Shown here piece by piece: positions 1 to 8,025 of a stretch of DNA of 64,000 nt. Within the stretch, counting starts at the first letter, position 1; the number at the start of each line of letters is the position of its first letter. The translations under genes and the position numbers were made by a program. The stretch is from Desulfotruncus alcoholivorax DSM 16058 (lineage in GTDB: Bacteria; Bacillota; Desulfotomaculia; Desulfotomaculales; Desulfallaceae), in NCBI RefSeq assembly GCF_000430885.1, contig NZ_AUMW01000014.1, positions 1 to 64,000 of the forward strand, read 5' to 3'. The notes under the pieces are model-generated. The model saw nothing but the letters and a program-made list of their open reading frames with translations, did not search any database and was not told the DNA's origin.

Positions 1-892
1 TTGCGGCAGAGTAATATTCCTCCGGTGTAAGGTAGCCATTGGTCTCATGTAATCGCTGTCTGTTATAAAATATCTCAACATATTCAAATACTGCGGCGCG
101 AGCTTGTTCACGAGTTAGAAAACGTTGTTCGCAGAGCCACTCGTACTTCATTTTCCCCCAGAAGGCCTCCATCGGGGCATTATCCCAGCAGTTCCCTTTC
201 CGGGACATGCTGCAAATAAATCCATGCCTCTTAAGGTAATTTTGATAATCGTTTGAGCAATACTGACTACCACGATCGGAATGGATTAACGCCCCCGGGG
301 CTACTTTATACCTTTTACAGGCGCGATCCAGAGCATTAATAACAAGCTCTTTCGTCATGCGCTCGCTCATTGAGAGCCCAACTATTTTTTGGCCACATAG
401 ATCCATTACAGCAGCTATATAAAGCCAGCCTTCTTCTGTCCATAGGTAGGTTATATCGCTGACCATTTTAATATTGGGTCTCGTTGCTGTAAACTCCCGG
501 TTTAAAATATTTTCCGCCACTGGTAGGTGGTGCTTTGAATTTGTTGTTGCCTTATACTTTTTAGCTAGCTTAGAGCTAATGCCTTCCAGTTTCATTAGCC
601 GCTCTACTCGCTTGTGGTTAACCAATTCACCCTTACGGCGTAATTCCTGGGTAATTTTACGAGAACCGTAAGTTTGTTTTGTCTTCTTGTGTATCAATTT
701 AATTTGTTCCTTGATTAATTCGTTCTTTAATTCTCTTACACTTTTCGGGCGATTCTCCCATGCATAATAACCGCTTCTTGAAACAACAAGCACCTTGCAC
801 AGCTTCGCCACCCGGAATTTATTGCGGTTAGCTTTAATGAATTCAAACCTCTTTACTTCAGGTTCTTCGCGAAGTAAGCTGCCGCCTTTTTT
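1..892 (-). CDS. IS3-family transposase OrfB (DDE domain), partial at window edge
   Basis: This is the catalytic part of an IS3 transposase, which cuts and joins the element ends. Read on the minus strand it is open from the orfA overlap to the window edge, about 290 residues, nearly a full OrfB. The integrase core shows SDITYLW (first Asp), HSDRGSQY (second Asp) and a Glu in MEAFWGKMK, in the usual DDE order. An N-terminal HTH_21-like part (SRSGYYAW, YGSRKITQELRRKG) precedes the core. No good start codon of its own lies near the beginning, so expression as an OrfAB fusion by -1 frameshifting is likely. The last few residues lie outside the window. Confidence 0.9.
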
Positions 893-1158
893 AAGATTTC
901 ATTTTCCTCACGGAGTTCCCGATTCTGTCGTTCAAGTTTTCTAATCAATTCGTCATCTGGGCTCAATTTCCCACTACCTGGGAATGGTATTTCAGGCTTT
1001 TCACGATATCTTTTTAACCAACCATGTAGCGTGCTGGTTTTTAAACCTAATTCTTTTGCAACAGATGCTGCGGAACTTTCAGATGCTTCTACCCGTTTTA
1101 TAGCCTCCATTTTAAACTCCGCACTGTATTGCTTTGACATCTTTTTAACCCCTTTCAA
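853..1158 (-). CDS. IS3-family transposase OrfA (helix-turn-helix)
   Basis: A 101-residue DNA-binding subunit of the IS3 element. The N-terminal half holds an HTH_Tnp_1 domain (YSAEFKMEAIKRV, then AASVAKELGLKTSTLHGWLK). The C-terminal half is a leucine-zipper-like coiled coil (ELIRKLERQNRELREENEIL). It ends in ILKKAAAYF, where the run of A residues allows ribosomes to slip into orfB. The start may be the ATG at 1158 or the second Met six codons later. Length and architecture are typical of the family. Confidence 0.9.
   Translation of the reverse strand: MKGVKKMSKQYSAEFKMEAIKRVEASESSAASVAKELGLKTSTLHGWLKRYREKPEIPFPGSGKLSPDDELIRKLERQNRELREENEILKKAAAYFAKNLK
886..892 (-). promoter_or_regulatory. 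programmed -1 frameshift heptamer A AAA AAG
   Basis: On the minus strand orfA reads TTA AAA AAG GCG. Slipping back one base on A AAA AAG gives the frame in which orfB stays open to the window edge. This is the canonical IS3-family slippery site. Confidence 0.8.
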
Positions 1159-1207
1159 CTTCTATTATACTTGTGTTTCAAGTGTCCATCAAAAGGGGTA
1201 CGGGACA

Positions 1208-1930
1208 TCCCCTCAGGATTTAAGAAGGCGTGAAGGGAGTATTTTAGCGGCCCGGCTGATGATTAACGCTGCCCTGACTGCCCCATTTGCCGGTGGAGTG
1301 TCTCATGTAGAAGCGGAACTGGTTTACGGGCAGGACGAGCAGGATCAAATCGCCCGGAAAATGGAAGAGCTTGCTTACACCAACAAGGCGTGGGAAGAGA
1401 TGTTCAAATACGAGGCGGTGATGGTCCGGGAGAGCGATGCAGTTATCTTCCTTGGATCCCGCATGGCGGAGGATAACCCCCTGGATGCGGGCTGCGGCAT
1501 GTGCGGGGGTAAACCCGACTGCAGTTATTTTTACGAGCGCAAGAAGACCAAATACGGTATGGTGGATACCACCGACCGCCGTTCCGAAACTTTAATTAGG
1601 GGTCCCCTGTGCACAGCCAGGGTAAATGACTTGGGCTTTGCGGTTGGTTCCGCTCTGTGGCTGGCGGCCAGGCTTTTCATAGATGCCCGGCCATTTACAA
1701 TCGTGGGTCTCGCCGGGCTAAAATTGGGCTACTGTAAAAACTCCGGCATGGTGGTGGGTATTCCGCTGGCCACCCTGGCCAAGAACCCCTATGTGGATAT
1801 TAATCCCGACTACCACTTAATTAATATGACAAAGGTACTGGAAAACACCCGCAAACAATATATCACTCCCCGCACAGTGACTACCTTTGATTACCGGAAG
1901 TGGATTCCCAAGCGGAAGGAGGAAGAATAA
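1208..1930 (+). pseudogene. DUF2148 (COG4739) ferredoxin-domain protein, 5' end removed by the IS3 element
   Basis: This frame encodes a DUF2148 protein, a poorly characterised family with a Cys-rich iron-sulfur-type domain. The cluster CGMCGGKPDC is visible. It is paralogous to the next gene: REGSILAARLMINAALTAPF aligns with QEHLLEVAKSMIQAAYKAPL. The alignment places the IS boundary about three residues after the expected initiator Met. No ATG, GTG or TTG lies in frame just upstream; the open frame only continues as antisense of orfA. The first internal Met (MINAALTAP, about 1259) could give a shortened product. Most likely the gene lost its start codon and ribosome-binding site while the coding body stayed intact, pointing to a recent insertion. 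Its original promoter probably lay left of the IS. Confidence 0.75.
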
Positions 1931-1931
1931 C

Positions 1932-2762
1932 ATGCCGAGGTACGACGGAAAAACGGCCGCTCAGGAGCATCTACTGGAGGTAGCAAAAAGTATGATACAG
2001 GCCGCCTATAAGGCGCCACTTACTACCGGCCGGGCAAAACTACAAGCGGAAATTGTCACCGGAGACGATCTAGTACCTATAATTGAAATGCTGGGCGCGA
2101 TGGCCAAAATCTCCCAATTTGTGGCCTGGGACTACATGACCCTTAAAGAGACCTATGAGGCCGGTTACCCTCCGGTGCTGGTGCTGATTGGTGCCGACGC
2201 CACCATTTCGGAAATGGCTTGGAACTGCGGTGCCTGCGGCTTCCCCACTTGCAAGGAATTTAATGCTTACGCCAGGGAAAACCTGGGACAAGGGTTGGTG
2301 GGCGGCGGCCCATCCTGCAATTGGAAAATACTTGACGTGGGCATCGCCTGCGACTGGGCTGCGGCTGCAGCTTGGCAGCACAATGTGGACAACCGGGTCC
2401 AGGGTTCCACCGGTAGTGCGGCCAAGACCCTGGGGTATTTGCCGGAGGCCAGCTCTATTCTGGGTATATCGGTGGGGCCCTGCAAGGAACTGGTCTGGTA
2501 CAGCCGGGAGGTAATGAACAAAAAGTTTACCTATGAAGACCATATAAAAACCATGTTCAATACCCTGCCCATCAATTTCCTGGGATTTGCAGGCAGCGGC
2601 AAGCCGGCGTTTAAATCCACCGACCGCTGGTGGGAGGAAACCCACTTTATAAACTGGGGTACCCAGCTGGAATCAGAGGAACGCATGTATGAGGTAATCA
2701 TGGAAATGGCGGAGATCGTTGATAAGTACGGGCCCGGGATTGCGGCAAAATACAAGAAATAA
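1932..2762 (+). CDS. DUF2148 (COG4739) ferredoxin-domain protein
   Basis: A 276-residue cytosolic protein of unknown role, paralogue of the IS-interrupted gene upstream. An Fe-S type motif CGACGFPTC lies at residues 99-107, with further Cys in GPSCNWK and GIACDW. The start is the ATG at 1932 (MPRYDGK), behind AAGGAGGAA at about 1917-1925; an earlier in-frame ATG at 1887 overlaps the preceding gene and lacks such a site. The gap to the preceding stop is one base, so the pair was translated together before the IS insertion. DUF2148 genes occur beside CoA-ester catabolism in strict anaerobes. Because this copy lies in an operon with thiolase, ligase and acyl-CoA dehydrogenase, a redox role in that pathway is inferred, not shown. 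Confidence 0.8.
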   Translation: MPRYDGKTAAQEHLLEVAKSMIQAAYKAPLTTGRAKLQAEIVTGDDLVPIIEMLGAMAKISQFVAWDYMTLKETYEAGYPPVLVLIGADATISEMAWNCGACGFPTCKEFNAYARENLGQGLVGGGPSCNWKILDVGIACDWAAAAAWQHNVDNRVQGSTGSAAKTLGYLPEASSILGISVGPCKELVWYSREVMNKKFTYEDHIKTMFNTLPINFLGFAGSGKPAFKSTDRWWEETHFINWGTQLESEERMYEVIMEMAEIVDKYGPGIAAKYKK

Positions 2763-2781
2763 TGACGAAAGGAGAACGGTT

Positions 2782-4017
2782 ATGCGGGATGTTTATGTTA
2801 TTGGGGTGGGGATGAACCGTTTTGGGAAACACCTTACGGCCACCGTCAAGGGGATGGCCGCGGAAGCGGTGCAAATCGTACTGCGGGATGCCGGCATTGA
2901 CGGGAATATGCTGCAGGCTGCATACGTGTCCAACACCTTCTGGGGCATGTTCAGCAATCAGCACTCCATCCGTGGTCAGGTGCTTTTAAGGCCGCTGGGA
3001 ATCCAGGGCATACCCATCGTAAATACGGAAAATGCCTGCGCTGGGGCCTCCACCGCTTTTCACCTGGCTTACCTTGGCATCGCGGCGGGAGCTTACGATT
3101 TGGTCCTGGCCCTGGGCGTGGAAAAGATATCCCATGAGAACAAAGCACTGTCCCTGCAATCCTACGCCTCATGTATTGATGTGGAAAAATCAGTCGAGCA
3201 AATCAATACCCTGATGCAGTTAAATGAACTTTACAGCCCGCAGGTCGCCCAGGATGAACCCGGCCGGGGGCGCAGCATCTTCATGGACATCTATGCCTCC
3301 GTGGCCCGCTGGCACATGGCCAAGTACGGAAGCACCCAGAAACAACTGGCAGTAATTGCCGCCAAAAACCATTTCCATGGCAGTTTGAACCCTCTGGCGC
3401 AAATCCAGCGGGATATGACCGTGGAAGAAGTACTGGCGGACCCGCCGGTTTCCTATCCCCTGACCAGGGCCATGTGTTCGCCGGTGGGGGACGGCGCCGC
3501 CGCCGCTGTTCTCTGCTCCGGTGATTTTCTTAAAAAACTGACGGGAGCCCGCCCGGTCAAAATCCTGGCTTCGGTGCTGGGTTCCGGGCAGGATCGTCCA
3601 ATTGACGGTGAGGATATCGGGGAGCGCCTGTCCAGAAGGGCTTATCAAATAGCCGGGCTGGGCCCGCAGGACATTGATCTGGCCGAACTGCACGACGCCA
3701 CCGCTTTTGGAGAATTGCACCAGTTGGAGGCTATGGGGTTTTGCCCGCCGGGGGAAGGGGGTATTTTCTCAGAAAGCGGCGCCACCCGGCTGGGCGGTAA
3801 ATTGCCGGTCAACACCTCCGGGGGCCTGGAATCACGGGGGCACCCCATCGGGGCCTCGGGGTTGGCCCAGGTTCACGAGGTTGTTACCCAGTTAAGGGGC
3901 GAGGCTGGCCAACGCCAGGTGGTGGGCGCCAGGATTGGTATGACCGAAAACGGCGGGGGCAATATCGGGTACGAGGAAGCGGCGATGACCATTCACATCT
4001 TTGAATCAATTAGTTAG
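2782..4017 (+). CDS. thiolase family protein (acetyl-CoA acetyltransferase / SCP-x-like)
   Basis: A 411-residue thiolase. These enzymes cleave 3-ketoacyl-CoA with CoA or run the reverse condensation. The nucleophilic Cys lies in NTENACAGAST (C86) and the catalytic His in SRGHPIGASG (H354). The C-terminal motif is TENGGG rather than the CxG of classical degradative thiolases, which places it with the SCP2-type/archaeal-like subgroup. Start: ATG 2782 (MRDVYVIGVG) behind AAAGGAG; the in-frame ATG at 2719 lies inside the preceding gene. An SCP2-like gene follows at once, matching the association of SCP-x thiolase with SCP2 domains. Substrate unknown; beta-oxidation-like cleavage is inferred from neighbours. 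Confidence 0.85.
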   Translation: MRDVYVIGVGMNRFGKHLTATVKGMAAEAVQIVLRDAGIDGNMLQAAYVSNTFWGMFSNQHSIRGQVLLRPLGIQGIPIVNTENACAGASTAFHLAYLGIAAGAYDLVLALGVEKISHENKALSLQSYASCIDVEKSVEQINTLMQLNELYSPQVAQDEPGRGRSIFMDIYASVARWHMAKYGSTQKQLAVIAAKNHFHGSLNPLAQIQRDMTVEEVLADPPVSYPLTRAMCSPVGDGAAAAVLCSGDFLKKLTGARPVKILASVLGSGQDRPIDGEDIGERLSRRAYQIAGLGPQDIDLAELHDATAFGELHQLEAMGFCPPGEGGIFSESGATRLGGKLPVNTSGGLESRGHPIGASGLAQVHEVVTQLRGEAGQRQVVGARIGMTENGGGNIGYEEAAMTIHIFESIS

Positions 4018-4047
4018 TTTCCATATTAAACAGGGAGGGAAATTAAA

Positions 4048-4436
4048 ATGGCAGTTTATAAGGATACCAAACAAATGTATGAAATACTGGGCGGCCTGTG
4101 GAGCCAGCTGCTGGAACATCCCGAAAGCGGAAAAAGTTCAGGGATGCGGAGCTGACCATTAAGTATAAATTGTCCGACCCGGCAGGGACGCTTTGGGTTA
4201 CACCGGGCGGCGTGCTCACCGGCGACCAAAATTTAAAAGCTGACGTGGAAATGACCCTGGCCGGGGACACCGCCCACAAATTCTGGCTGAAGGAGCTGTC
4301 GCTGCCTGCGGCCCTGGCTAAAAAGCTCTTTGTTTCCAAGGGTTCTATGTCTAAAGTAATGAAAATGCTGCCGCTGCTCAAACCCTTGCATGAAATGTAC
4401 CCGGCGGTTTGTGACAAGTACAGCCTGCCCAGATAG
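4048..4436 (+). pseudogene. SCP2 sterol-carrier-like protein, disrupted by a one-base frameshift
   Basis: A good start with SD AGGGAGG opens at ATG 4048 and reads MAVYKDTKQMYEILGGLWSQ, but stops after about 35 codons. The rest of the protein (FRDAELTIKYKLSDPAGTLW to KYSLPR, stop 4436) continues in another frame. Both frames share the stretch GCGGAAAAAGTTCAGG near 4127-4142. Adding one A (A5 to A6) joins them as ..ESGKKFRDAEL.., giving about 130 residues, usual for a single SCP2 domain, which binds lipids or acyl-CoA. It may be a true mutation, phase variation in a homopolymer, or a sequencing error. It lies between the thiolase and ligase genes of one operon. Confidence 0.75.
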
Positions 4437-4447
4437 GAGGTTTTGCA

Positions 4448-6046
4448 GTGACTACGGCAAATATGAATTTGCTTTCCTATCAAGTGGAGGCAGCGGCGGA
4501 AAAAAAACCCGGTTTTAAAATATTGACCTTTGAATACGGAGAATACCCGGCAGAGGTTTTAACCTTCGAAGACATTTTTGTAAACGGCTGCAAAATTGCC
4601 CGGGTGCTGCGGGAGCACAACATCGGGCAGGGTGATAAATTCGCGGTGTTTATGCGCAACCACCCGGAATTTGTATACGCCCTGTGGGCCGCCTCCGCGA
4701 CCGGCGCGGTGATGGTGCCCGTAGACCCCCGCTCACGGGGTGACAAACTCCGGTTCCAGTTGGAGAACTCCAATGCCCGCGGCGTGTTTGTGGCAGCCGA
4801 CTTGTTGGATGAAATAGACTGTCTGGAATTGGACCAAAATGCCTGTCCGGTGCTGGGCGTAAGTTATAAAGAGTTATTCGGAGTTGCGGTCAACGACCGG
4901 TTCCCGAGCTTGAATGAAATACTGGCAGGACCTCAAACCAGCCCTCAAGACAACCGGAAAAACGATGCCAATACCCCTTTGGAGTTTATCTACACCTCCG
5001 GAACCACCGGTAACCCCAAGGGGGTGATGGTCAAGGAAGACCGCCTGAGCATGTACGCCCTATTTGCCAAAAACATCTGGCGCTACCAGTCAACCGACGT
5101 GCTTTACACCGGACTGTCCCTCACCCATGGCAACGCCCAAGCCGTGACCCTTATTCCGTTCCTGGCCCTGGGTATACCGGCGGTTTTTAGCCACAAATTT
5201 ACCAAGAGCAGGATCTGGGACATCTGCCGCCAATACGGCTGCACCACCTTTTCCCTACTGGGCGGCATGATGATGGGCATCTACAGCGAACCGCCCAGGG
5301 CAAACGACGACGACAATCCAGTGCGCATGGTGATCAGCGCCGGCACGCCCCCGGCTATCTGGCATGATTTTGAAAAGCGGTTTAACGTCAAAATTCACGA
5401 ATGGTATGGTGCTGTGGAAGGTGGTTTTGCCCATAATCCACCGGGCGTGGGCCCCGTCGGTTCCTTCGGCAAACCCCTGGACGGCGTGATGGAAATGAAA
5501 GTGGTCCGGGATGACGATACTGAATGTGCGCCAGGGGAGATTGGTGAGTTAATCTGCCGCATGGTGCACGGCAGCACCGACGTGGAGTATTACGGCAACC
5601 AGAAGGCATCGGCGGAAAAAACCCGGGGCGGCTGGCTCAGGACAGGGGATATGTGCCACCGGGACGAGGAAGGCTGGTTTTACTTTGATTTTCGCGCCGG
5701 CGGCGGTTTAAGGAGGCAGGGTGATTTTGTCCAGCCTGGCTACGTGGAAAGAATAATCTCCCAGCATCCCGATGTCAGTGATGTTTGCGTTTACGGCATT
5801 CCAGCTGCATCCGGTGCGCCCGGGGAAAGCGATATTGTTGCTGCGGTGGTGCCCTTCCCGGGCAAAACAGTTGACCCCCGGTCTATATTTGCCGCCTGCT
5901 TGGCCGGGCTGGAGCGCAATGCTGTTCTTTCCTATATACAGGTGGTGGAGGAGATCCCCAAAACAGCTTCGGAAAAGAACCTGGATCGGCTTCTCAAAGC
6001 TGGTTTCAGCCCCCAAGCCGCTAATGTTTTCAAATTAAATGGATAA
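4448..6046 (+). CDS. AMP-forming acyl-CoA synthetase/ligase (CaiC-like)
   Basis: A 532-residue ANL-superfamily ligase that activates a carboxylic acid to its CoA thioester via an acyl-adenylate. The AMP-binding motif FIYTSGTTGNPKGVMV lies near residue 180, EWYGAVEG is the later adenylate-contact motif, and GGWLRTGDM is the A7 region. The hinge is unusual: where relatives have DRxKDxIxRxGE, this one has DFRAGGGLRRQGDFVQPGYVE. A catalytic Lys candidate remains in PKTASEKNLDR near the C-terminus. The start is GTG 4448 with SD TAGGAGG. The gene lies 11 bases after the SCP2-like gene and 6 bases before the dehydrogenase gene, so it likely supplies the CoA ester to this operon. Substrate not predictable by eye. 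Confidence 0.85.
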   Translation: MTTANMNLLSYQVEAAAEKKPGFKILTFEYGEYPAEVLTFEDIFVNGCKIARVLREHNIGQGDKFAVFMRNHPEFVYALWAASATGAVMVPVDPRSRGDKLRFQLENSNARGVFVAADLLDEIDCLELDQNACPVLGVSYKELFGVAVNDRFPSLNEILAGPQTSPQDNRKNDANTPLEFIYTSGTTGNPKGVMVKEDRLSMYALFAKNIWRYQSTDVLYTGLSLTHGNAQAVTLIPFLALGIPAVFSHKFTKSRIWDICRQYGCTTFSLLGGMMMGIYSEPPRANDDDNPVRMVISAGTPPAIWHDFEKRFNVKIHEWYGAVEGGFAHNPPGVGPVGSFGKPLDGVMEMKVVRDDDTECAPGEIGELICRMVHGSTDVEYYGNQKASAEKTRGGWLRTGDMCHRDEEGWFYFDFRAGGGLRRQGDFVQPGYVERIISQHPDVSDVCVYGIPAASGAPGESDIVAAVVPFPGKTVDPRSIFAACLAGLERNAVLSYIQVVEEIPKTASEKNLDRLLKAGFSPQAANVFKLNG

Positions 6047-6052
6047 GGTGGG

Positions 6053-7303
6053 ATGAATATGGAATATTTGGATTTAAATATTGAATTGACTGATGAGCAG
6101 CTGGATTTAAAAAAATCAATGCATAAATTTGCCGGGGAAGTACTGCGCCCGGCAGCCATGGAACTGGATAAATTAGCCAACCCGGAGGATGTGCTGAAAA
6201 AGGATTCGGTGTACTGGGACTGTATGCGCCAGATGAAGGAACTGGGCTACCATACGGTGTATATCCCGGATAACTACGGTGGGTTGGGGCTCTCACCCCT
6301 TGAAGCTCACATATTTTGGGAAGAAATAGGCTGGGGGAGCGCAGGGTTTGCCGTATCCATCGGAGTGGATTGTTTTCCGGCCTTCTTCGCATCAATGGCT
6401 CCCGACGACGAGGATAAGGTGATCGATGAAGTTGTTAAACCCTTTGTGGAGAAAACCGACAACAGCTTCATCGGCTGCTGGGCCATCACCGAACCAAACC
6501 ACGGCTCCGACCAGCTCACCGTAGGGATGCCCTGGTTTAATGACCCCCAAATAACCGGCCAGCTCTCGGCCCGGCTGGACGGTGACGTTTGGGTGTTGAA
6601 CGGGCAAAAATCATCCTGGGTTTCCAACGGGCCGCAAGCCACCCACGCGCTTCTCTTTTTAAATATTGAAAAATCCATGGGGCTGGCCGGCGGCGGTGTG
6701 GCCGTGGTGCCTTTGGACTTACCCGGAGTTTCCAAAGGCAAAAGCCTGGACAAGATGGGCCAGCGGGAACTGCCCCAGGGAGAGATTTACTTTGATAATG
6801 TACGGTTGCCTAAGCATTTTATGCTGTCCCAGCCCGATACTTACGAAACTATGCTGGACGCCACGCTGGCCATTGCCAACGCCACGATGGGAGCTATCTT
6901 TACCGGCGTAGCCAGGGCCGCCTTTGAAGAGGCGCTGGCTTACTCCAAGGTGAGGGTGCAGGGCGGCAAGCTTCTTTGCGAACACCAACTGGTGCAAAAA
7001 AAGCTTTTTGACATGTTCCAGAAGGTAGAAACGGCCCGGGCTATATCCCGGGCGGTAATGAATTACAATTTCACCAATTTCCCGCCGGTAACTCGTTACT
7101 CCATCTTATCCAAAGTATACTGCACCAATGCAGCTTTTGAAATCGCCCACGAAGCAGTCCAGTTGTTTGGCGGCTACGGGGTGAGCAAAGAATATTACAT
7201 TGAAAAACTGCTGAGGGACGCCCGGGCAGCACTAATTGAAGATGGTTCCAACGAGGTGCTGGCGCTGACCGCAGCCAGGGCGCTGATTGAGGAAAGCGAG
7301 TAA
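6053..7303 (+). CDS. acyl-CoA dehydrogenase
   Basis: A 416-residue FAD-dependent acyl-CoA dehydrogenase, which introduces an alpha,beta double bond and passes electrons to an ETF-type acceptor. Seen: the N-terminal helical domain (LTDEQLDLKKSMHKFAGEVL), middle beta-domain with WAITEPNHGSDQ, and C-terminal LFGGYGVSKEYYIEKLLRDA. Where most relatives carry the catalytic Glu in Y-E-G-T-x-E-I, this protein has E396-D397-G-S-N-E-V, so Asp appears to align with the usual base. The start is ATG 6053, 6 bases after the ligase stop. It closes the cluster; no ETF, hydratase or hydroxyacyl-CoA dehydrogenase gene is present, so the pathway must be completed elsewhere. Confidence 0.85.
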   Translation: MNMEYLDLNIELTDEQLDLKKSMHKFAGEVLRPAAMELDKLANPEDVLKKDSVYWDCMRQMKELGYHTVYIPDNYGGLGLSPLEAHIFWEEIGWGSAGFAVSIGVDCFPAFFASMAPDDEDKVIDEVVKPFVEKTDNSFIGCWAITEPNHGSDQLTVGMPWFNDPQITGQLSARLDGDVWVLNGQKSSWVSNGPQATHALLFLNIEKSMGLAGGGVAVVPLDLPGVSKGKSLDKMGQRELPQGEIYFDNVRLPKHFMLSQPDTYETMLDATLAIANATMGAIFTGVARAAFEEALAYSKVRVQGGKLLCEHQLVQKKLFDMFQKVETARAISRAVMNYNFTNFPPVTRYSILSKVYCTNAAFEIAHEAVQLFGGYGVSKEYYIEKLLRDARAALIEDGSNEVLALTAARALIEESE

Positions 7304-7744
7304 AAATTGTAAACAAGCGGTTAACACGGCAGATAAGATACCTGATAATACTAACAGCTTAATAATATGAATATGGCAAAGCCACACGGCCGGGAGCGCA
7401 CCCGGCCGAAATCGTCATCCTCATTGCTTTGACTTTCATTATTATTGGTACTGTTATTGGTAGGTGGCTCTAAGTTTTTGTTTTGGTTTAACTGTTTGCA
7501 ATCACTTTAAATTAGATAAAAATAATCAAAATAAAAATATTAAAATCAAGGGATATTGCTTCATCATCTTTTTCAATGTGTGGTTGTATTTCGTTTTCAT
7601 TGATCTGCAGTTTGGGTAAATAGGGCCTAACTACTTTATAATAAAAAGCTTGCTGTCCATATAACTTCCTCAATAAAACTTGATTTATAGTATAATTTTT
7701 AAATTAGCTTATATTATAACATAAAAATATTTTTACTGATCTGT

Positions 7745-7873
7745 TTGAGCGAACATCCACGTAAATTCCTGGCGTGTTTCAAGGGTTACCTGCAAGTCTA
7801 CTGCTACGCCGGCTACAACGGGCTGCCGAATGGACTGTTTGGGGTTTATAAAAACATATACTTTAAAAAATAA
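7745..7873 (+). pseudogene. IS66-type transposase remnant
   Basis: A 42-codon open stretch reads FLACFKGYLQVYCYAGYNGL before running into unrelated AT-rich sequence and a stop. IS66 transposases carry a closely similar block (F.GYLQ.DGYAGYN) in the catalytic domain. No flanking transposase sequence or terminal repeats remain, so this is a relic. Confidence 0.6.
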
Positions 7874-7964
7874 TTATATTTTGCAGGAATAAATAGAATT
7901 CTGTCGAAGTACTTACCTTGTATGAAAATTTCCGCTATTTTTTTTACAAATTATATGTAATGCT

Positions 7965-7992
7965 GCAACCCTAAAACCAGGGTTGTTTTTTT
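7965..7992 (+). terminator. rho-independent terminator
   Basis: CAACCCT and AGGGTTG form a 7-bp stem around TAAAACC, followed by a run of T on the plus strand. It faces the 3' end of lgt, which runs on the other strand, and would stop transcripts arriving from the acyl-CoA operon side. Confidence 0.6.
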
Positions 7993-8025
7993 ATGCAACA
8001 TGTTTCATGCGCCAGTAGTTTGCTT

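Larger units (their letters stand above)
1..1207 (-). mobile_element. IS3-family insertion sequence (IS150-like), left end cut by window
   Basis: Two overlapping minus-strand frames (orfA, orfB) joined by a slippery A6G, with a DDE-type transposase in orfB. The end near 1207 reads TGTCCCGTACCCCTTTTGAT on the minus strand, followed by GGACAC. That fits the TG...CCCC..TTTG.TGGACAC pattern of IS150-like ends. Directly beyond 1207 the frame of a DUF2148 protein resumes, so the element sits inside that gene. The other end lies left of position 1, so the target duplication cannot be checked. Confidence 0.9.
7304..8025 (+). other. intergenic region with decayed sequence
   Basis: About 720 bases, AT-rich in its centre, holding no intact gene. 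Visible: a short frame without start codon ending at 7473 that encodes a hydrophobic segment (EIVILIALTFIIIGTVIGRW), an IS66 relic (7745-7873) and a hairpin terminator (7965-7992). The rest shows nothing recognisable. Confidence 0.6.

Noticed and set aside
1031-1207. N-terminal extension of the DUF2148 frame into the IS3 element
   Set aside because: It is antisense to orfA and only open by chance; the protein similarity begins after the IS boundary at 1207.
2070-2645. Long minus-strand frame
   Set aside because: Shadow of the DUF2148 gene; no ribosome-binding site or recognisable domain.
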